Part shown: piece by piece, positions 1 through 9,381 of the stretch | How positions within the stretch are numbered: position 1 is the first letter of the stretch | Layout: the number at the start of each line of letters is the position of its first letter | NCBI GenBank assembly: GCA_947628735.1 | Contig: CANRAY010000016.1 | Location: 1-33,338, forward strand | DNA length: 33,338 nt | Direction: 5' to 3' | Origin: an uncultured Clostridia bacterium | GTDB lineage: Bacteria > Bacillota > Clostridia > TANB77 > CAG-508 | Translations under genes and position numbers: made by a program | Notes under the pieces: generated by a model | The model's database searches: none | The model's input: the letters and a program-made list of their open reading frames with translations, nothing else | What the model was told of the DNA's origin: nothing

Positions 1-1560
1 GTAGAGCGTGTTTTAAAAATGGTTGATGGAGTTTTACTTTTGGTAGATGCATTTGAAGGACCAATGCCTCAAACAAGGGAAGTATTAAAGAAATCATTAG
101 CATTAAATTTAAAACCAATTGTTATTATCAATAAAATTGATAGACCAGGAGCAAATCCTCTAAAAGTTGTTGATCAAGTTTTAGAGTTATTTATCGAGCT
201 TAATGCAAATGATGAACAATTAGATTTTCCAGTTGTATATGCTTCAGCTAAAAATGGAATTGCTAAAATGAATTTAGAAGATGAAAGCGATAATGTAAAT
301 TGTATTTTTGATACAATTATTAAAAATATAGAACCTCCAGCTTGTGATATGGATGGAACAATGCAAATGCTAGTATCTAACATTGATTATGATGATTATC
401 TTGGAAGAATTGCTGTTGGTAGAATTGAAAGAGGAACTATCAATTCTGGTATGTCAGTAGCTGTATGTAAAAAAGATAAAACAGAACAAGGCAAAATAGC
501 AAAGTTATTTACTTATATGGGATTAAAAAGAACAGAAGTAGAATCAGTTTCAGCAGGTGATATTGTTTGTATTTCTGGAATTACAGATATTAATATTGGT
601 GATACAATTTGTGATCCTAATAATCCAGAAAAAATAGATTTCGTAGATATTGATGAACCAACAGTTTCTATGACATTTAGTGTTAATAATGGACCATTTG
701 CAGGAAAAGAAGGACAATTTGTTACATCAAGACATATTAGAGATAGATTATTTAAAGAACTTGAAAGAAATGTAAGTTTAAGAGTAAAAGAAACAGATTC
801 AGCAGATAGTTTTGAAGTTTGTGGACGTGGAGAGTTACATTTATCTGTATTAATTGAAACTATGAGAAGAGAAGGATTTGAACTTTTAGTATCTCGTCCA
901 AAAGTTATTTTTAAGGAAATTGATGGAGTAAAATGTGAACCAATTGAAAGACTAGTTGTTAATGTACCAGATGATTGTATTGGAAACGTTATTGAAAAAT
1001 TGGGTAGAAGAAAAGCTGAAATGGTAAATATGGAACCAGCAGAGGCAGGACACACTAAGGTAGAATTTAAGATTCCAGCAAGAGGCTTAATTGGTTATAG
1101 AACTGAATTTTTAACAGATACAAAAGGCGAAGGAGTTATGAATAGTATTTTTGATTGCTATGAACCATATAAAGGGGAAATTCAAGCAAGAACAAGAGGA
1201 GTGCTAGTTGCTTTTGAACAAGGAACATCAATTACTTATGGGTTATATAATGCTCAAGAAAGAGGAGAACTATTTATTGGTGCTGGTGTAGAAGTATATG
1301 AAGGAATGATTGTTGGTATAAATTCAAGAAATGAAGATATATCTATCAATGTATGTAAAGAGAAACATTTAACTAATACAAGAGCATCTGGTTCTGATGA
1401 AGCACTTCGTTTAGTACCACCAATTCAATTATCTTTGGAGAAAGCAATTGAGTTTATACAAGATGATGAATTAGTAGAAATAACACCTAAAAATATTCGT
1501 TTAAGAAAGAAAATATTAGATAATAAAACACGTGAAAGAGAAGCAAGACGTGTACAATAG
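1..1560 (+). CDS. typA: Ribosome-associated GTPase TypA/BipA (5' truncated by the window edge)
   Basis: Translational GTPase of the EF-G-like family that binds the 70S ribosome and supports ribosome assembly and stress growth. The reading frame is open from base 1, and an internal Met at 19 is not the start. About 519 residues are present, against about 605-615 for the family, so the P-loop and switch regions lie off the window. Visible are the end of the G domain (VDAFEGPMPQTR), the G4 motif NKID with RPGA after it, and a G5-like YASAKNG. These are followed by the beta-barrel domain, the elongation-factor domains with GRGELHLSVLIE, and the TypA-specific C-terminal domain (PSRGLIG-type motif here PARGLIGYRTEF, then RASGSDEA). 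A hairpin follows the stop. Identity is secure; only the 5' end is missing. Confidence 0.97.
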   Translation, partial: VERVLKMVDGVLLLVDAFEGPMPQTREVLKKSLALNLKPIVIINKIDRPGANPLKVVDQVLELFIELNANDEQLDFPVVYASAKNGIAKMNLEDESDNVNCIFDTIIKNIEPPACDMDGTMQMLVSNIDYDDYLGRIAVGRIERGTINSGMSVAVCKKDKTEQGKIAKLFTYMGLKRTEVESVSAGDIVCISGITDINIGDTICDPNNPEKIDFVDIDEPTVSMTFSVNNGPFAGKEGQFVTSRHIRDRLFKELERNVSLRVKETDSADSFEVCGRGELHLSVLIETMRREGFELLVSRPKVIFKEIDGVKCEPIERLVVNVPDDCIGNVIEKLGRRKAEMVNMEPAEAGHTKVEFKIPARGLIGYRTEFLTDTKGEGVMNSIFDCYEPYKGEIQARTRGVLVAFEQGTSITYGLYNAQERGELFIGAGVEVYEGMIVGINSRNEDISINVCKEKHLTNTRASGSDEALRLVPPIQLSLEKAIEFIQDDELVEITPKNIRLRKKILDNKTREREARRVQ

Positions 1561-1572
1561 AAGATATATATC

Positions 1573-1605
1573 AAAATCCGCGGGACTTGTAGTCTCGTGG
1601 ATTTT
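1573..1605 (+). terminator. Hairpin after typA, probable terminator or attenuator
   Basis: A 15-bp stem (two G-U pairs) with a three-base TGT loop. It starts with AAAA and ends with TTTT, so the U tract is part of the stem. trmR begins only 27 bases downstream with no obvious promoter of its own, so partial read-through is likely. Confidence 0.7.
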
Positions 1606-1631
1606 CTAATAAAGGAAAAGGATAGAATAAA

Positions 1632-2219
1632 ATGAATGAAATAGAACTTAAAAAAATTAAACAAAAAGCATTGGAAGATAAAATTCCTATTATTATGGAT
1701 GATACTTTGGGAGTTATAGATAAATTATTAGAAAAAAAGCAACCTTCTAAGATATTGGAAATTGGTACAGCTGTTGGATATTCTGCAATTTGCTTTTCTA
1801 AGTACTTAACTGATGAAGGAAGAATAGATACAATTGAGAGAGAAGAAGATAGAGTATTACAGGCAAGAGATAATATAAAAAGGGCAGAAGTAGAAGACAA
1901 AATTAATATTTTTTATGGAGATGCAGTAGAAATTTTACCTACTATAAATGAACAATATGATGTTGTATTTATTGATGCTGCAAAGGGAAAATATCCTTTT
2001 TTCTTGAAAGAAGCATTACGCATGTTAAAATCTGATGGAATGATTATTGCAGATAATGTTTTATATAAAGGATATGTTATGAGTGATTACAATAAGCACA
2101 AGCAACGTACGGCTGTTAGAAATTTGCGTGAATTTTTGCAAGAGTTACAGAATAATCCTGAACTTGAAGTTGAAATCTTAGAAGTAGGGGATGGACTAGC
2201 AATAGCAAAGAAAAAGTAA
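1632..2219 (+). CDS. trmR: tRNA 5-hydroxyuridine methyltransferase (O-methyltransferase family 3)
   Basis: SAM-dependent O-methyltransferase of 195 residues, the size and sequence type of B. subtilis YrrM/TrmR, which methylates ho5U34 to mo5U34 in tRNA. The SAM-binding loop is ILEIGTAVGYSA (residues 41-52). FIDAAKGKY follows at 113-121, with Asp115, and ADNVLYKG at 140-147 supplies the Asp141-Asn142 pair expected for the metal and substrate site. Start ATG with an AAAGGAAAAGG purine tract upstream. A trhP-type gene, whose product makes the substrate ho5U, lies 5 kb downstream, which supports the tRNA role over a catechol-type substrate. Assignment to TrmR rather than another family-3 methyltransferase is by sequence resemblance and context. 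Confidence 0.85.
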   Translation: MNEIELKKIKQKALEDKIPIIMDDTLGVIDKLLEKKQPSKILEIGTAVGYSAICFSKYLTDEGRIDTIEREEDRVLQARDNIKRAEVEDKINIFYGDAVEILPTINEQYDVVFIDAAKGKYPFFLKEALRMLKSDGMIIADNVLYKGYVMSDYNKHKQRTAVRNLREFLQELQNNPELEVEILEVGDGLAIAKKK

Positions 2220-2230
2220 ACATAAATCCG

Positions 2231-2259
2231 TTGACATAAAAATACAAAAATGATAAAAT
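2231..2259 (+). promoter_or_regulatory. Sigma-A promoter of the wall-anchored giant protein
   Basis: TTGACA at 2231-2236, a 17-base spacer and TAAAAT at 2254-2259. The -35 box is perfect and the -10 box matches five of six. The gene starts about 38 bases downstream, so it is transcribed separately from trmR. Confidence 0.8.
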
Positions 2260-2296
2260 ATAAGTTGTAAAATTAAGGTAATATTAGAAGAAAAAG

Positions 2297-5200
2297 GTGA
2301 GAAAAATAAAGGTGTGTAATAAAATTATAACAATATTATTGTTAATAGTGATTATATTAATATTTTCAAGTAATGTTATTATAGCTATATCTAATGAAGA
2401 GGATGAAATTGTAACAAATACTATACAAGATAATAATGATGTTTTATTAAATCCAGGTAAAGGATTTGTATATTATGCTAGCAGATTAACTTATGATGAT
2501 GAACATGAACACTTTTTCAACTGGGTTTCACAAGATATGTTAGATATATCTCAAGTTATTTATACAAGATATAATTGGTCTGAATTACAAAAAGAAGATG
2601 GAGTTTTTGATCTTACTTTAATTGATGAAGGAATTGAAGATTGCATAAAATATAATAAAAAATTTGCTTTTGGTGTTATGTGTGCGAATGTGTCTGCAGA
2701 AGACGAACCTTATGTAACACCAAAGTTCGTTTTTGATGCAGGTGCTAAATTTAATAAATCTAAAATAGGTCAATATATTCCGGATTGGGAAGATGAAACT
2801 TTTTTAGCGTATTTAGATAAATTCGTAGAAGCATTAGGAAAGAAGTATAATGGAAATCCAGATATTGCTTTTATTGATATTAGATCATATGGAAACTTTG
2901 GAGAACAACATTTATTTGGATTAGATGTTTTAGATGAAAACGGAAATATAGATGAAAATTATAGTTGGAAAAATAGAATACAACCTGAATTTTTAAGAGA
3001 AAAATATATTAATCCATATATAAAAGCTTTTCCAGATACTCTTTTAGTTATTCCTTGGGGAGAAGACAAATTTAATACTGTTTATGAAGAATTAATTGAT
3101 GAAGGAGTTTCTTTAAGAAGAGATGGAATTATTACATATGAAAATGGTCTAGAAACATGCTCTAAAACTTATGGAAAGGTGCCTTTAGTATTTGAATATG
3201 CTAGTAAATATAGCAAATATGAAGAAAAAGGCGGAAAAGATTATTTTAATAGCCAATTAGAAAAAGCTATGGAAATGGCTAAACCATCATATATAGAGCT
3301 AGATAAAGATTGGTATGCAGACGGAAATGAAGAATATTGTAGACAGTTAGCAAATAAAATAGGATATTATTTTAGATTAAAAGAAGTATCTTATCATAAA
3401 AATATAAATACAAATATTCCAACAGAAATGTCTTTTTCATTTAAAAATGATGGAATTACACCAATATGTGAGAATTGTAGTGTATATATTGGACTTTTAG
3501 ATCAAAATAACAAATTAGTAAAAAAATATAAAACAGGAATAGATCCTAAAAATTGGGAACCAGGAATATTAACAACGGAAAAAGTATCTGTTTTATTTGA
3601 TAATATAAATACAGGAAATTATAAATTAGCAGTAGGATTGTATAAAAATGATCAAGATGAAAATCCAACATATTTATTAGGAAGTGAAGGAAAAACAGCA
3701 GAAAATTGGTATGTTTGTGGAGAAATAAGTATAAAGGGTGAAAATAATAGCCAAAGTAATGATTTATTAGAATATAATGAAAAGATTATGAAAAATCCAC
3801 CAACAATTACGAAGGTACAAGATGAGAACAACTTAGAAAATACAACAGTATTTTGTAATCCTAGAATTGATAAAAATACTGTTAATCCAATATATAAATC
3901 ATATAATTCTGTACTTGAACCAATTTCTTGGAGAGATTCAATTTTAGGACGTAATAATATATATTCTGCTGAAAATGAATGGCCACAGTTGTATGGTGTT
4001 GAATTTGTAATAAATTGTAAAGAATTTTTTGTTAACACTTGTACATCATTTAGAATATTAGTAGATGAAGGAAATGGATATGAAATTACTGATCGTGCAG
4101 GAATAGAGCAAACTTTAGACGAAACAGGAAGTTCAACTGATAATTTTAAAGGTGTATGGTATAAAATAACTTTTGGTGAAAAGAAAGAAAGAAAAATAAG
4201 AGTAGAATTAACAGATTGTGTTTTTAATGGTGTTAGATATTATGAAAACGATGAAATAAAGGCAATTACAAGAGTAAGCAATCCAAAGACTTTGTTTATA
4301 GGTTCTAGTATTACAAGAGGAGCTGATTTACCAACTTATTATTCTTGGCCAAATGTTATATCAAATATTTTAAACTTAGAATGTATTAATAATGGAGTTG
4401 GTGGTACAGGATATTTAGCTGACTGTGATGGTAAAAACTATGCATATTATGATAGATTAGTAAGATTAATAGAGAAATTTAATCCAGATATAATAGTTTT
4501 AGAAGCGGGACCAAATGATTTTTGGCACGGATATAATGCAAGTCAAGTAGTTAAAGAGTCTGAAAAGTGTATTGATTATATAAAAAATAATACAAACGCA
4601 AAATTAATTACAATTGGAGTATATTATCCAAGTGCTAGTGTTCCAGGTGGTGCAATAGAAATTAATGATGAATTAAGAGAGCAAGCTTTACAGAAAAAAG
4701 TACCATTTATAGATTTGTTAACAGGTGATACATATAACGAAAAAGGAGAAAAAATAACAGTAGGAACTGAAGGGTATATTACAGGAACAGGAAATATGGG
4801 AGATCTTCATTATGATGGAAATGCAGATCAAAATGTACTTGAAGATAATGTTCACTTATCTATTAAAGGAAATCAGTATTTTGGAGAAAATTTAGCAGTA
4901 GAGTTTGGAAAATTGTTAGAAACAACCCCTGTACCAACTGATCCTTCAGATGATACAAATATTGTTTCATTATATTGCTGGGATATTGATGACTTTAATT
5001 TATCTAAATTAAAAGATGAAATAGAATGTTTAAAGGTAAATACATTATATATTCAAAGACCTGCAAATGATGCTCAAATAGATAGATTAAAAGAAATTAT
5101 GGAGTTTGCAGAACAATATAAGTTAGATGTATTTTTATTAGAGGGAGCTAGAGATTGGCTAACAGAAGGCGACATGAATAATGTAATTGATGTTATTAAT

Positions 5201-6367
5201 GATGCAAATGAATTAAATAAAATTTTGGACTATAAGCTAAAAGGTGTTAGCTTGGATGTGGAATTTTATTTAACAGATGAATATCAAAGCTCAGACACAG
5301 CTAGACAGATAGAATTATTTAAGACATTTACTGAAAACACTAAAAAAAGTTGTGATTATGCTAATAGCCTTGGATTAGAATATTCTATGGCTCTTCCAGT
5401 ATGGCTAGATAAATTGTCAGAAGAAGTGTTGGAAGAATTAATGAACTATAATTATGACCATATTGCATTTATGAATTACTTTAAAGAAACAATTATGGAG
5501 AATTTAGATCAAGAAGTAGAAATAGCTAAAAAACATAATATAAGAATAGTATCTATAGCAGAAGTTCAAAATCCAGACTTTGGAACAGTTGGAGAAGAAG
5601 ATACTTTTTATAATGATGGATTAGAACAATGTATTAGTACATTAAATGCTATTAAGGGAAAATATAATTATAAAAATTTAGGAATTTCTTATCATTACTA
5701 TAAACCTTTATTAGACTTAATAGAAAGAGATACTGATGTAAAAATTGAAGATAGGTACGAACTACAAGTATTTCCATATATAAATGGAAAAAGTGTAAAG
5801 ATAGATAAAGCACAAATTAGTGGTAATGGAACTCAACCAATATATGGTTACGATAATGAAAATGATAGAAATGTTATTGTATTTTATGGATTGGAATATG
5901 GAAAACAATATGAATTGAAAGTGGAAAGTGGAAATTTTGTAGGAACAAAAACATTTACTTATCAAAAAGGTGATAAAATTTTTGACAACTTGGAAATAGC
6001 TTATATGGATTTAACATTAGAGGAAAAGGCACCAAGTGAGGACAAACCGGTTGAGGATAAGCCAGTTGATGATAAGCCAATTGAGGACAAACCAGTTGAG
6101 GATAAACCGGTTGAGGACAAGCCAGTTGAGGACAAACCGGTTGAGGATAAGCCAGTTGATGATAAGCCAATTGAGGACAAACCAGTTGAGAATAAGCCAA
6201 GTGAGAGTAAACCAAGTAATGGTAAGATAGAAGATACTGATATGCAGTTACCTGAAATATTACCACAAACAGGAGAAGATAATTTAATTCCAATAATATT
6301 AGTGATAGTTGTTATTGGAATATTACTTGAAATTATTGTGTATAAGAGAATAACAAAACAAAAATAA
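2297..6367 (+). CDS. Secreted LPQTG-anchored multidomain protein with SGNH esterase and glycosidase-like domains
   Basis: A 1356-residue surface protein. It has a signal peptide (residues 1 to about 31). Residues about 45-350 look like a clan-A-type TIM barrel: LNPGKGFVYY near the start and an IDIRSYGNFGEQ strand end with Glu203, resembling DUF4874-type glycosidases. A beta-sandwich (about 355-475) resembles DUF4832. An SGNH hydrolase follows (about 665-890) with all blocks present: GSSITRG (Ser671), GVGGTG, GPND (Asn740) and DNVH (Asp850, His853). A second barrel-like region (about 895-1160) has SLDVEF (Asp987, Glu989) and IAFMNYF, weakly like GH18. A beta domain and twelve EDKPV-type repeats (1248-1307) lead to LPQTG at 1322-1326, a membrane helix and a basic tail. 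Sortase anchoring is therefore expected. GTG 2297 gives a better charged signal peptide, but GTG 2312 has the better-placed AAAGGTGAG site, so the start is uncertain. The substrate is unknown; deacetylation plus hydrolysis of a host or dietary glycan is inferred. Confidence 0.85.
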   Translation: MRKIKVCNKIITILLLIVIILIFSSNVIIAISNEEDEIVTNTIQDNNDVLLNPGKGFVYYASRLTYDDEHEHFFNWVSQDMLDISQVIYTRYNWSELQKEDGVFDLTLIDEGIEDCIKYNKKFAFGVMCANVSAEDEPYVTPKFVFDAGAKFNKSKIGQYIPDWEDETFLAYLDKFVEALGKKYNGNPDIAFIDIRSYGNFGEQHLFGLDVLDENGNIDENYSWKNRIQPEFLREKYINPYIKAFPDTLLVIPWGEDKFNTVYEELIDEGVSLRRDGIITYENGLETCSKTYGKVPLVFEYASKYSKYEEKGGKDYFNSQLEKAMEMAKPSYIELDKDWYADGNEEYCRQLANKIGYYFRLKEVSYHKNINTNIPTEMSFSFKNDGITPICENCSVYIGLLDQNNKLVKKYKTGIDPKNWEPGILTTEKVSVLFDNINTGNYKLAVGLYKNDQDENPTYLLGSEGKTAENWYVCGEISIKGENNSQSNDLLEYNEKIMKNPPTITKVQDENNLENTTVFCNPRIDKNTVNPIYKSYNSVLEPISWRDSILGRNNIYSAENEWPQLYGVEFVINCKEFFVNTCTSFRILVDEGNGYEITDRAGIEQTLDETGSSTDNFKGVWYKITFGEKKERKIRVELTDCVFNGVRYYENDEIKAITRVSNPKTLFIGSSITRGADLPTYYSWPNVISNILNLECINNGVGGTGYLADCDGKNYAYYDRLVRLIEKFNPDIIVLEAGPNDFWHGYNASQVVKESEKCIDYIKNNTNAKLITIGVYYPSASVPGGAIEINDELREQALQKKVPFIDLLTGDTYNEKGEKITVGTEGYITGTGNMGDLHYDGNADQNVLEDNVHLSIKGNQYFGENLAVEFGKLLETTPVPTDPSDDTNIVSLYCWDIDDFNLSKLKDEIECLKVNTLYIQRPANDAQIDRLKEIMEFAEQYKLDVFLLEGARDWLTEGDMNNVIDVINDANELNKILDYKLKGVSLDVEFYLTDEYQSSDTARQIELFKTFTENTKKSCDYANSLGLEYSMALPVWLDKLSEEVLEELMNYNYDHIAFMNYFKETIMENLDQEVEIAKKHNIRIVSIAEVQNPDFGTVGEEDTFYNDGLEQCISTLNAIKGKYNYKNLGISYHYYKPLLDLIERDTDVKIEDRYELQVFPYINGKSVKIDKAQISGNGTQPIYGYDNENDRNVIVFYGLEYGKQYELKVESGNFVGTKTFTYQKGDKIFDNLEIAYMDLTLEEKAPSEDKPVEDKPVDDKPIEDKPVEDKPVEDKPVEDKPVEDKPVDDKPIEDKPVENKPSESKPSNGKIEDTDMQLPEILPQTGEDNLIPIILVIVVIGILLEIIVYKRITKQK
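6038..6217 (+). repeat. Twelve 15-bp tandem repeats encoding EDKPV-type pentapeptides
   Basis: Twelve in-frame units, mostly EDKPV with DDKPI, ENKPS and ESKPS variants, form the stalk before the LPQTG anchor. A 90-bp (six-unit) block beginning around 6061 recurs at 6151 almost base for base. This suggests expansion by duplication of a six-unit block. Confidence 0.95.
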
Positions 6368-6384
6368 TACAATTATTGTAAATA

Positions 6385-6424
6385 AAATAGACATCTTTTC
6401 ATAGTTACGAAATGATGTCTATTT
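6385..6424. terminator. Bidirectional terminator between convergent genes
   Basis: The stem AAATAGACATC/GATGTCTATTT is extended by TTTC/GAAA after one mismatch, with an 8-base loop. AT-rich tails lie on both sides. It sits between the stop of the wall protein at 6367 and the stop of the minus-strand gene at 6436. Confidence 0.8.
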
Positions 6425-6435
6425 ATTTATGAAAG

Positions 6436-7011
6436 TTATAAATTTTTAGCAAACGATAATATGCTATCAATGAAAAATAGAGAAGTAGTAATATGAATAA
6501 AAAATATTTGTATTGTGTATGGGATTTTAGAAAGTAATTTGTTTAATTTTTTCTTGAAATATGGGTAAATAGTATTAACAAATAGAATAGCAAAGATGCC
6601 CCATACTATAGAATAAAAAATACTAATTCTACCATTTAAATTTAAAAATTCATTGGTATAATCCCACCATTTAGCTGAAAATAAGGCGTCCATTCCATAG
6701 CTAACCAGATATTCAAAAATAGAAAAGATAAATGTGGCATAAATAAAGAGTTTGAAGTTTTTATTTTTATATTGATTAAAGAAAATAATTAAAATAATGG
6801 CGCCACAGCCATAAATAGGACAAATAGGTCCATAGAGAAAACCTCTTTTGGTAAAATGACCTAATAGCAAAATACTGTAAAAACTTTCTATAATCCAACC
6901 TAAAAAGGCAAAAATAAGAAAATATAAAAAATAACGTTGTAATCGTGAAAGTCGTTTATGTATTTTTATGAAAGAGGTAAATTTTTCTATTAATGTAGAT
7001 GGATTTTCCAT
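6436..7011 (-). CDS. Putative ABC-transporter-type membrane protein, CmpB family (PF06541)
   Basis: A 191-residue integral membrane protein with about five hydrophobic segments. The N-terminal third carries FLGWIIESFYSI and RGFLYGPICPIYGCGA, the signature of the CmpB/DUF1113 family annotated as putative ABC transporter permease type IV. No ATPase partner is adjacent, so the transporter label is only a family name and the function is not established. ATG start with a clear AAGGGAG site. It converges on the wall-protein gene and shares its terminator. The charged C-terminus (KKKLNKLL) probably lies in the cytoplasm. Confidence 0.8.
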   Translation of the reverse strand: MENPSTLIEKFTSFIKIHKRLSRLQRYFLYFLIFAFLGWIIESFYSILLLGHFTKRGFLYGPICPIYGCGAIILIIFFNQYKNKNFKLFIYATFIFSIFEYLVSYGMDALFSAKWWDYTNEFLNLNGRISIFYSIVWGIFAILFVNTIYPYFKKKLNKLLSKIPYTIQIFFIHITTSLFFIDSILSFAKNL

Positions 7012-7119
7012 TTATTATCTCCCTTATATGAGTTATGGATATTTTATCCAGAAATGGAAATTTTTATTCATAAATTATCAACAAATAGTTAGAAAAGTGT
7101 GAAAAACTAATGCTAAGAT

Positions 7120-7148
7120 TTGCATTATTATGGAAAATAGAGTAAAAT
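7120..7148 (+). promoter_or_regulatory. Probable promoter of trhP
   Basis: TTGCAT at 7120-7125, a 17-base spacer and TAAAAT at 7143-7148. A small hairpin (TAGGTTT/AAACCTA, 7167-7184) lies in the leader before the ribosome site. Confidence 0.55.
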
Positions 7149-7209
7149 GTTAAGGTAAAAAGTTTATAGGTTTATAAAAACCTAAATATAAAGTTTAAGG
7201 AATTAAAAA

Positions 7210-8439
7210 ATGAAAAAACCAGAATTATTAGCACCAGCAGGATCTTTTGAAAAAGCGAAAACAGCATTTCTTTATGGGGCAGATGCGGTTTATTGCGGAA
7301 CAGGTTCATTATCTTTAAGGAGTAGAGCAGAAGTAAATGATGATGATTTATCTAGAACAATTGAATATGCACATAGTATAGGGAAAAAAGTATATGCAGC
7401 AATTAATATATATGCTTGGGATGAATATTACGAAGAAATAAAAAAACAAGCACAAATGTTAAATGAAATTAAAGTAGATGGTATTATTGCATCAGATGGT
7501 GGAGTAATTGATATTTTAAAAGAATATGCACCAGATATTGATATTCATATTAGTACACAAGCAAATACAGTTAGTTATCATTCTGCAAACTTTTGGTATA
7601 AAAATGGAGCTAAAAGAGTTATTCTTGGAAGAGAAATGAATAAAGAACAGATAAGAGAAATTATGCAAAATAAAGCAGATGGATTAGAAGTGGAAATATT
7701 TATTCATGGTGCGATTTGTTTTGGATATTCAGGAAGATGTTTTTTAAGTGATTTCTTAGCCTCAAGGAGTGCAAATTTAGGAGATTGTGCACAAAGTTGC
7801 AGATGGGAATATAATGTATATGTAGAAGAACATAATAAACCAGGAAATTTAATGCCAGTAGAACATGATGAAAAAGGAACTTATATTTTTTCTTCAAAGG
7901 ACTTGTGCTTAATTAATGAATTACCAGAAATTATAGAAATGGGAATAGATAGTTTAAAAATAGAAGGAAGATTAAAAACAGAATATTATTTAGCAAGTGT
8001 TGTTAATGCATATAGAAATGCAATTGATGATTGTATGGAGCATCCAGAAAAATATGATGCTAGTAAATATATGAAGGAATTAGAAAAAACTAAAACAAGG
8101 GGACTTACAACATTCTATTTTAACGATAGAAATAATAAAGATTTTCAAGAATATGATGGAAAGCAATATAATCCAGATTATGAATTTGGCGGAAAAGTTT
8201 TAGATACTGTTCAAGGTAAATCGATTATTGAAATTCGTAATAAATTAAAAGTTGGAGATACTATGGAAATTTTAATTCCGGGTAATATAGAACCTTATGT
8301 ATTTAAAATAGAAGAATTGTGGGATACAGACACAGACGAATTAGTAGATTGTGTTAATCCAGGAAAAGCAGGACAAAGTATTAAAATGAAGATTCCAATA
8401 ACATGTGAAGCGGGATGGATTTTAAGAAGAAAAAAATAA
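7210..8439 (+). CDS. trhP: tRNA hydroxylation protein TrhP (peptidase U32 family)
   Basis: U32-family protein of 409 residues. The bacterial TrhP group (YegQ, YrrO) uses prephenate-dependent chemistry to form 5-hydroxyuridine at tRNA position 34. It opens with the family hallmark PELLAPAGSFEKAK and has GADAVYCG. HISTQAN lies mid-domain, and the cysteine cluster Cys170, Cys177, Cys193, Cys197 and Cys233 fits the iron-sulfur ligands of the family. The block YIFSSKDLCLI then DSLKIEGRLK is typical of TrhP/RlhA rather than true collagenases. AAGG upstream of ATG 7210. B. subtilis has trhP1-trhP2 directly after trmR; here a single gene is separated from trmR by two accessory genes. RlhA-type activity on 23S rRNA is the main alternative. 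Confidence 0.85.
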   Translation: MKKPELLAPAGSFEKAKTAFLYGADAVYCGTGSLSLRSRAEVNDDDLSRTIEYAHSIGKKVYAAINIYAWDEYYEEIKKQAQMLNEIKVDGIIASDGGVIDILKEYAPDIDIHISTQANTVSYHSANFWYKNGAKRVILGREMNKEQIREIMQNKADGLEVEIFIHGAICFGYSGRCFLSDFLASRSANLGDCAQSCRWEYNVYVEEHNKPGNLMPVEHDEKGTYIFSSKDLCLINELPEIIEMGIDSLKIEGRLKTEYYLASVVNAYRNAIDDCMEHPEKYDASKYMKELEKTKTRGLTTFYFNDRNNKDFQEYDGKQYNPDYEFGGKVLDTVQGKSIIEIRNKLKVGDTMEILIPGNIEPYVFKIEELWDTDTDELVDCVNPGKAGQSIKMKIPITCEAGWILRRKK

Positions 8440-8443
8440 AGAT

Positions 8444-8484
8444 AAAAGCCTTAAAGATAATGAGAAAATATCTTTAAGGCTTTT
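8444..8484. terminator. Strong bidirectional terminator between trhP and the DUF368 gene
   Basis: Perfect 16-bp stem (AAAAGCCTTAAAGATA and its complement) with a 9-base loop. A-rich on one side and T-rich on the other. It serves both convergent genes. Confidence 0.92.
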
Positions 8485-8485
8485 G

Positions 8486-9313
8486 CTATTCCTTAGATTC
8501 AAAGAAATTAGCAATATAGAATCCTGCTATTAAAATACAAATAGAACAAAATCCTATGATGTTAAAAGGAAGTGGCTCATATAATACTAATACTGAGCCT
8601 AAAGAAAAACCAATAATAGCATAAAAAGTTTCCATGTAAAAATTATTAAGAAGATAATTGATCATTTTTAAAAATATTAAACTTCCTATTAATACTCCAA
8701 TTCCAAGTGGAATTAATATTATTAAATTCATAGTAGATATTGCTGATAAATAAATATTATATATTCCAAAACACATTAAAATAACAGTACTACTAACTCC
8801 TGGTACTACAATTCCAATGGACATAAAGAACCCGGCAATTATTAAAAATAAAATTGATGTTAATGAAAAAGTAGAACTATTAATGATGGAGTTGCTAATA
8901 ATGTGTGATGATAAATAATTTTCTAAAAGTACCATCAGTATTCCAATACTAAATGCAAAGAAAGTAAATAAAAAATAGTGTAATCGAAAACCTCTATTAG
9001 AATTAACTTTTTTAATTAGAACAGGAATACTTCCTAGAATTAAGCCAATAAATAGATATTTCATTGGAATTGGATAACGAGTAAGCAAAGAGTTTAGAAT
9101 ATTTCCAAATATAACAATTCCAATTACTCCACCAATGATAATTGGAGTTAAATATCTTACACTTTTTCTAAAATGTTTGAAAATTCCAAGTACATTTTCT
9201 ATTAATTTGTCATAGATTCCAAAAATAACACAAAATACACCACTGCTGATACCAGGCAAAATCGCACCCGCTCCAATAAAAATTCCTTTTATAATATCTG
9301 TTAAAAATTTCAA
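8486..9313 (-). CDS. DUF368 membrane protein, probable undecaprenyl-phosphate translocase (PopT type)
   Basis: A 275-residue polytopic membrane protein with about eight hydrophobic segments. It starts KGIFIGAGAILPGISSGVF, the DUF368 signature, which is echoed in the second half by MSIGIVVPGVSSTVIL. This internal repeat is expected of a two-fold transporter fold. DUF368 proteins (PopT) have been shown in other bacteria to return undecaprenyl phosphate to the cytoplasmic face, recycling the lipid carrier for wall synthesis. The start is TTG with AGGAG eight bases upstream. It is divergent from sigK. PopT function is inferred from the family. Confidence 0.85.
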   Translation of the reverse strand: MKFLTDIIKGIFIGAGAILPGISSGVFCVIFGIYDKLIENVLGIFKHFRKSVRYLTPIIIGGVIGIVIFGNILNSLLTRYPIPMKYLFIGLILGSIPVLIKKVNSNRGFRLHYFLFTFFAFSIGILMVLLENYLSSHIISNSIINSSTFSLTSILFLIIAGFFMSIGIVVPGVSSTVILMCFGIYNIYLSAISTMNLIILIPLGIGVLIGSLIFLKMINYLLNNFYMETFYAIIGFSLGSVLVLYEPLPFNIIGFCSICILIAGFYIANFFESKE

Positions 9314-9381
9314 AATTTTTCTCCTATCTATGTGAAATAATTATAGCTTTGATTTCATTTGTATTCGCAAATATGAAAAAA

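Noticed and set aside
513..1055. 180-codon minus-strand open frame inside typA
   Set aside because: It is a shadow of a highly conserved gene, with low-complexity Ser/Leu/Ile-rich translation.
6038..6217. Regular short repeats resembling a CRISPR array
   Set aside because: The units are 15 bp with no spacers, and are in frame inside a coding sequence.
5955..6372. Long minus-strand open frames (up to 123 codons) and a plus-strand frame over the EDKPV repeats
   Set aside because: They are by-products of the 15-bp repeat, low in complexity, and lack ribosome sites.
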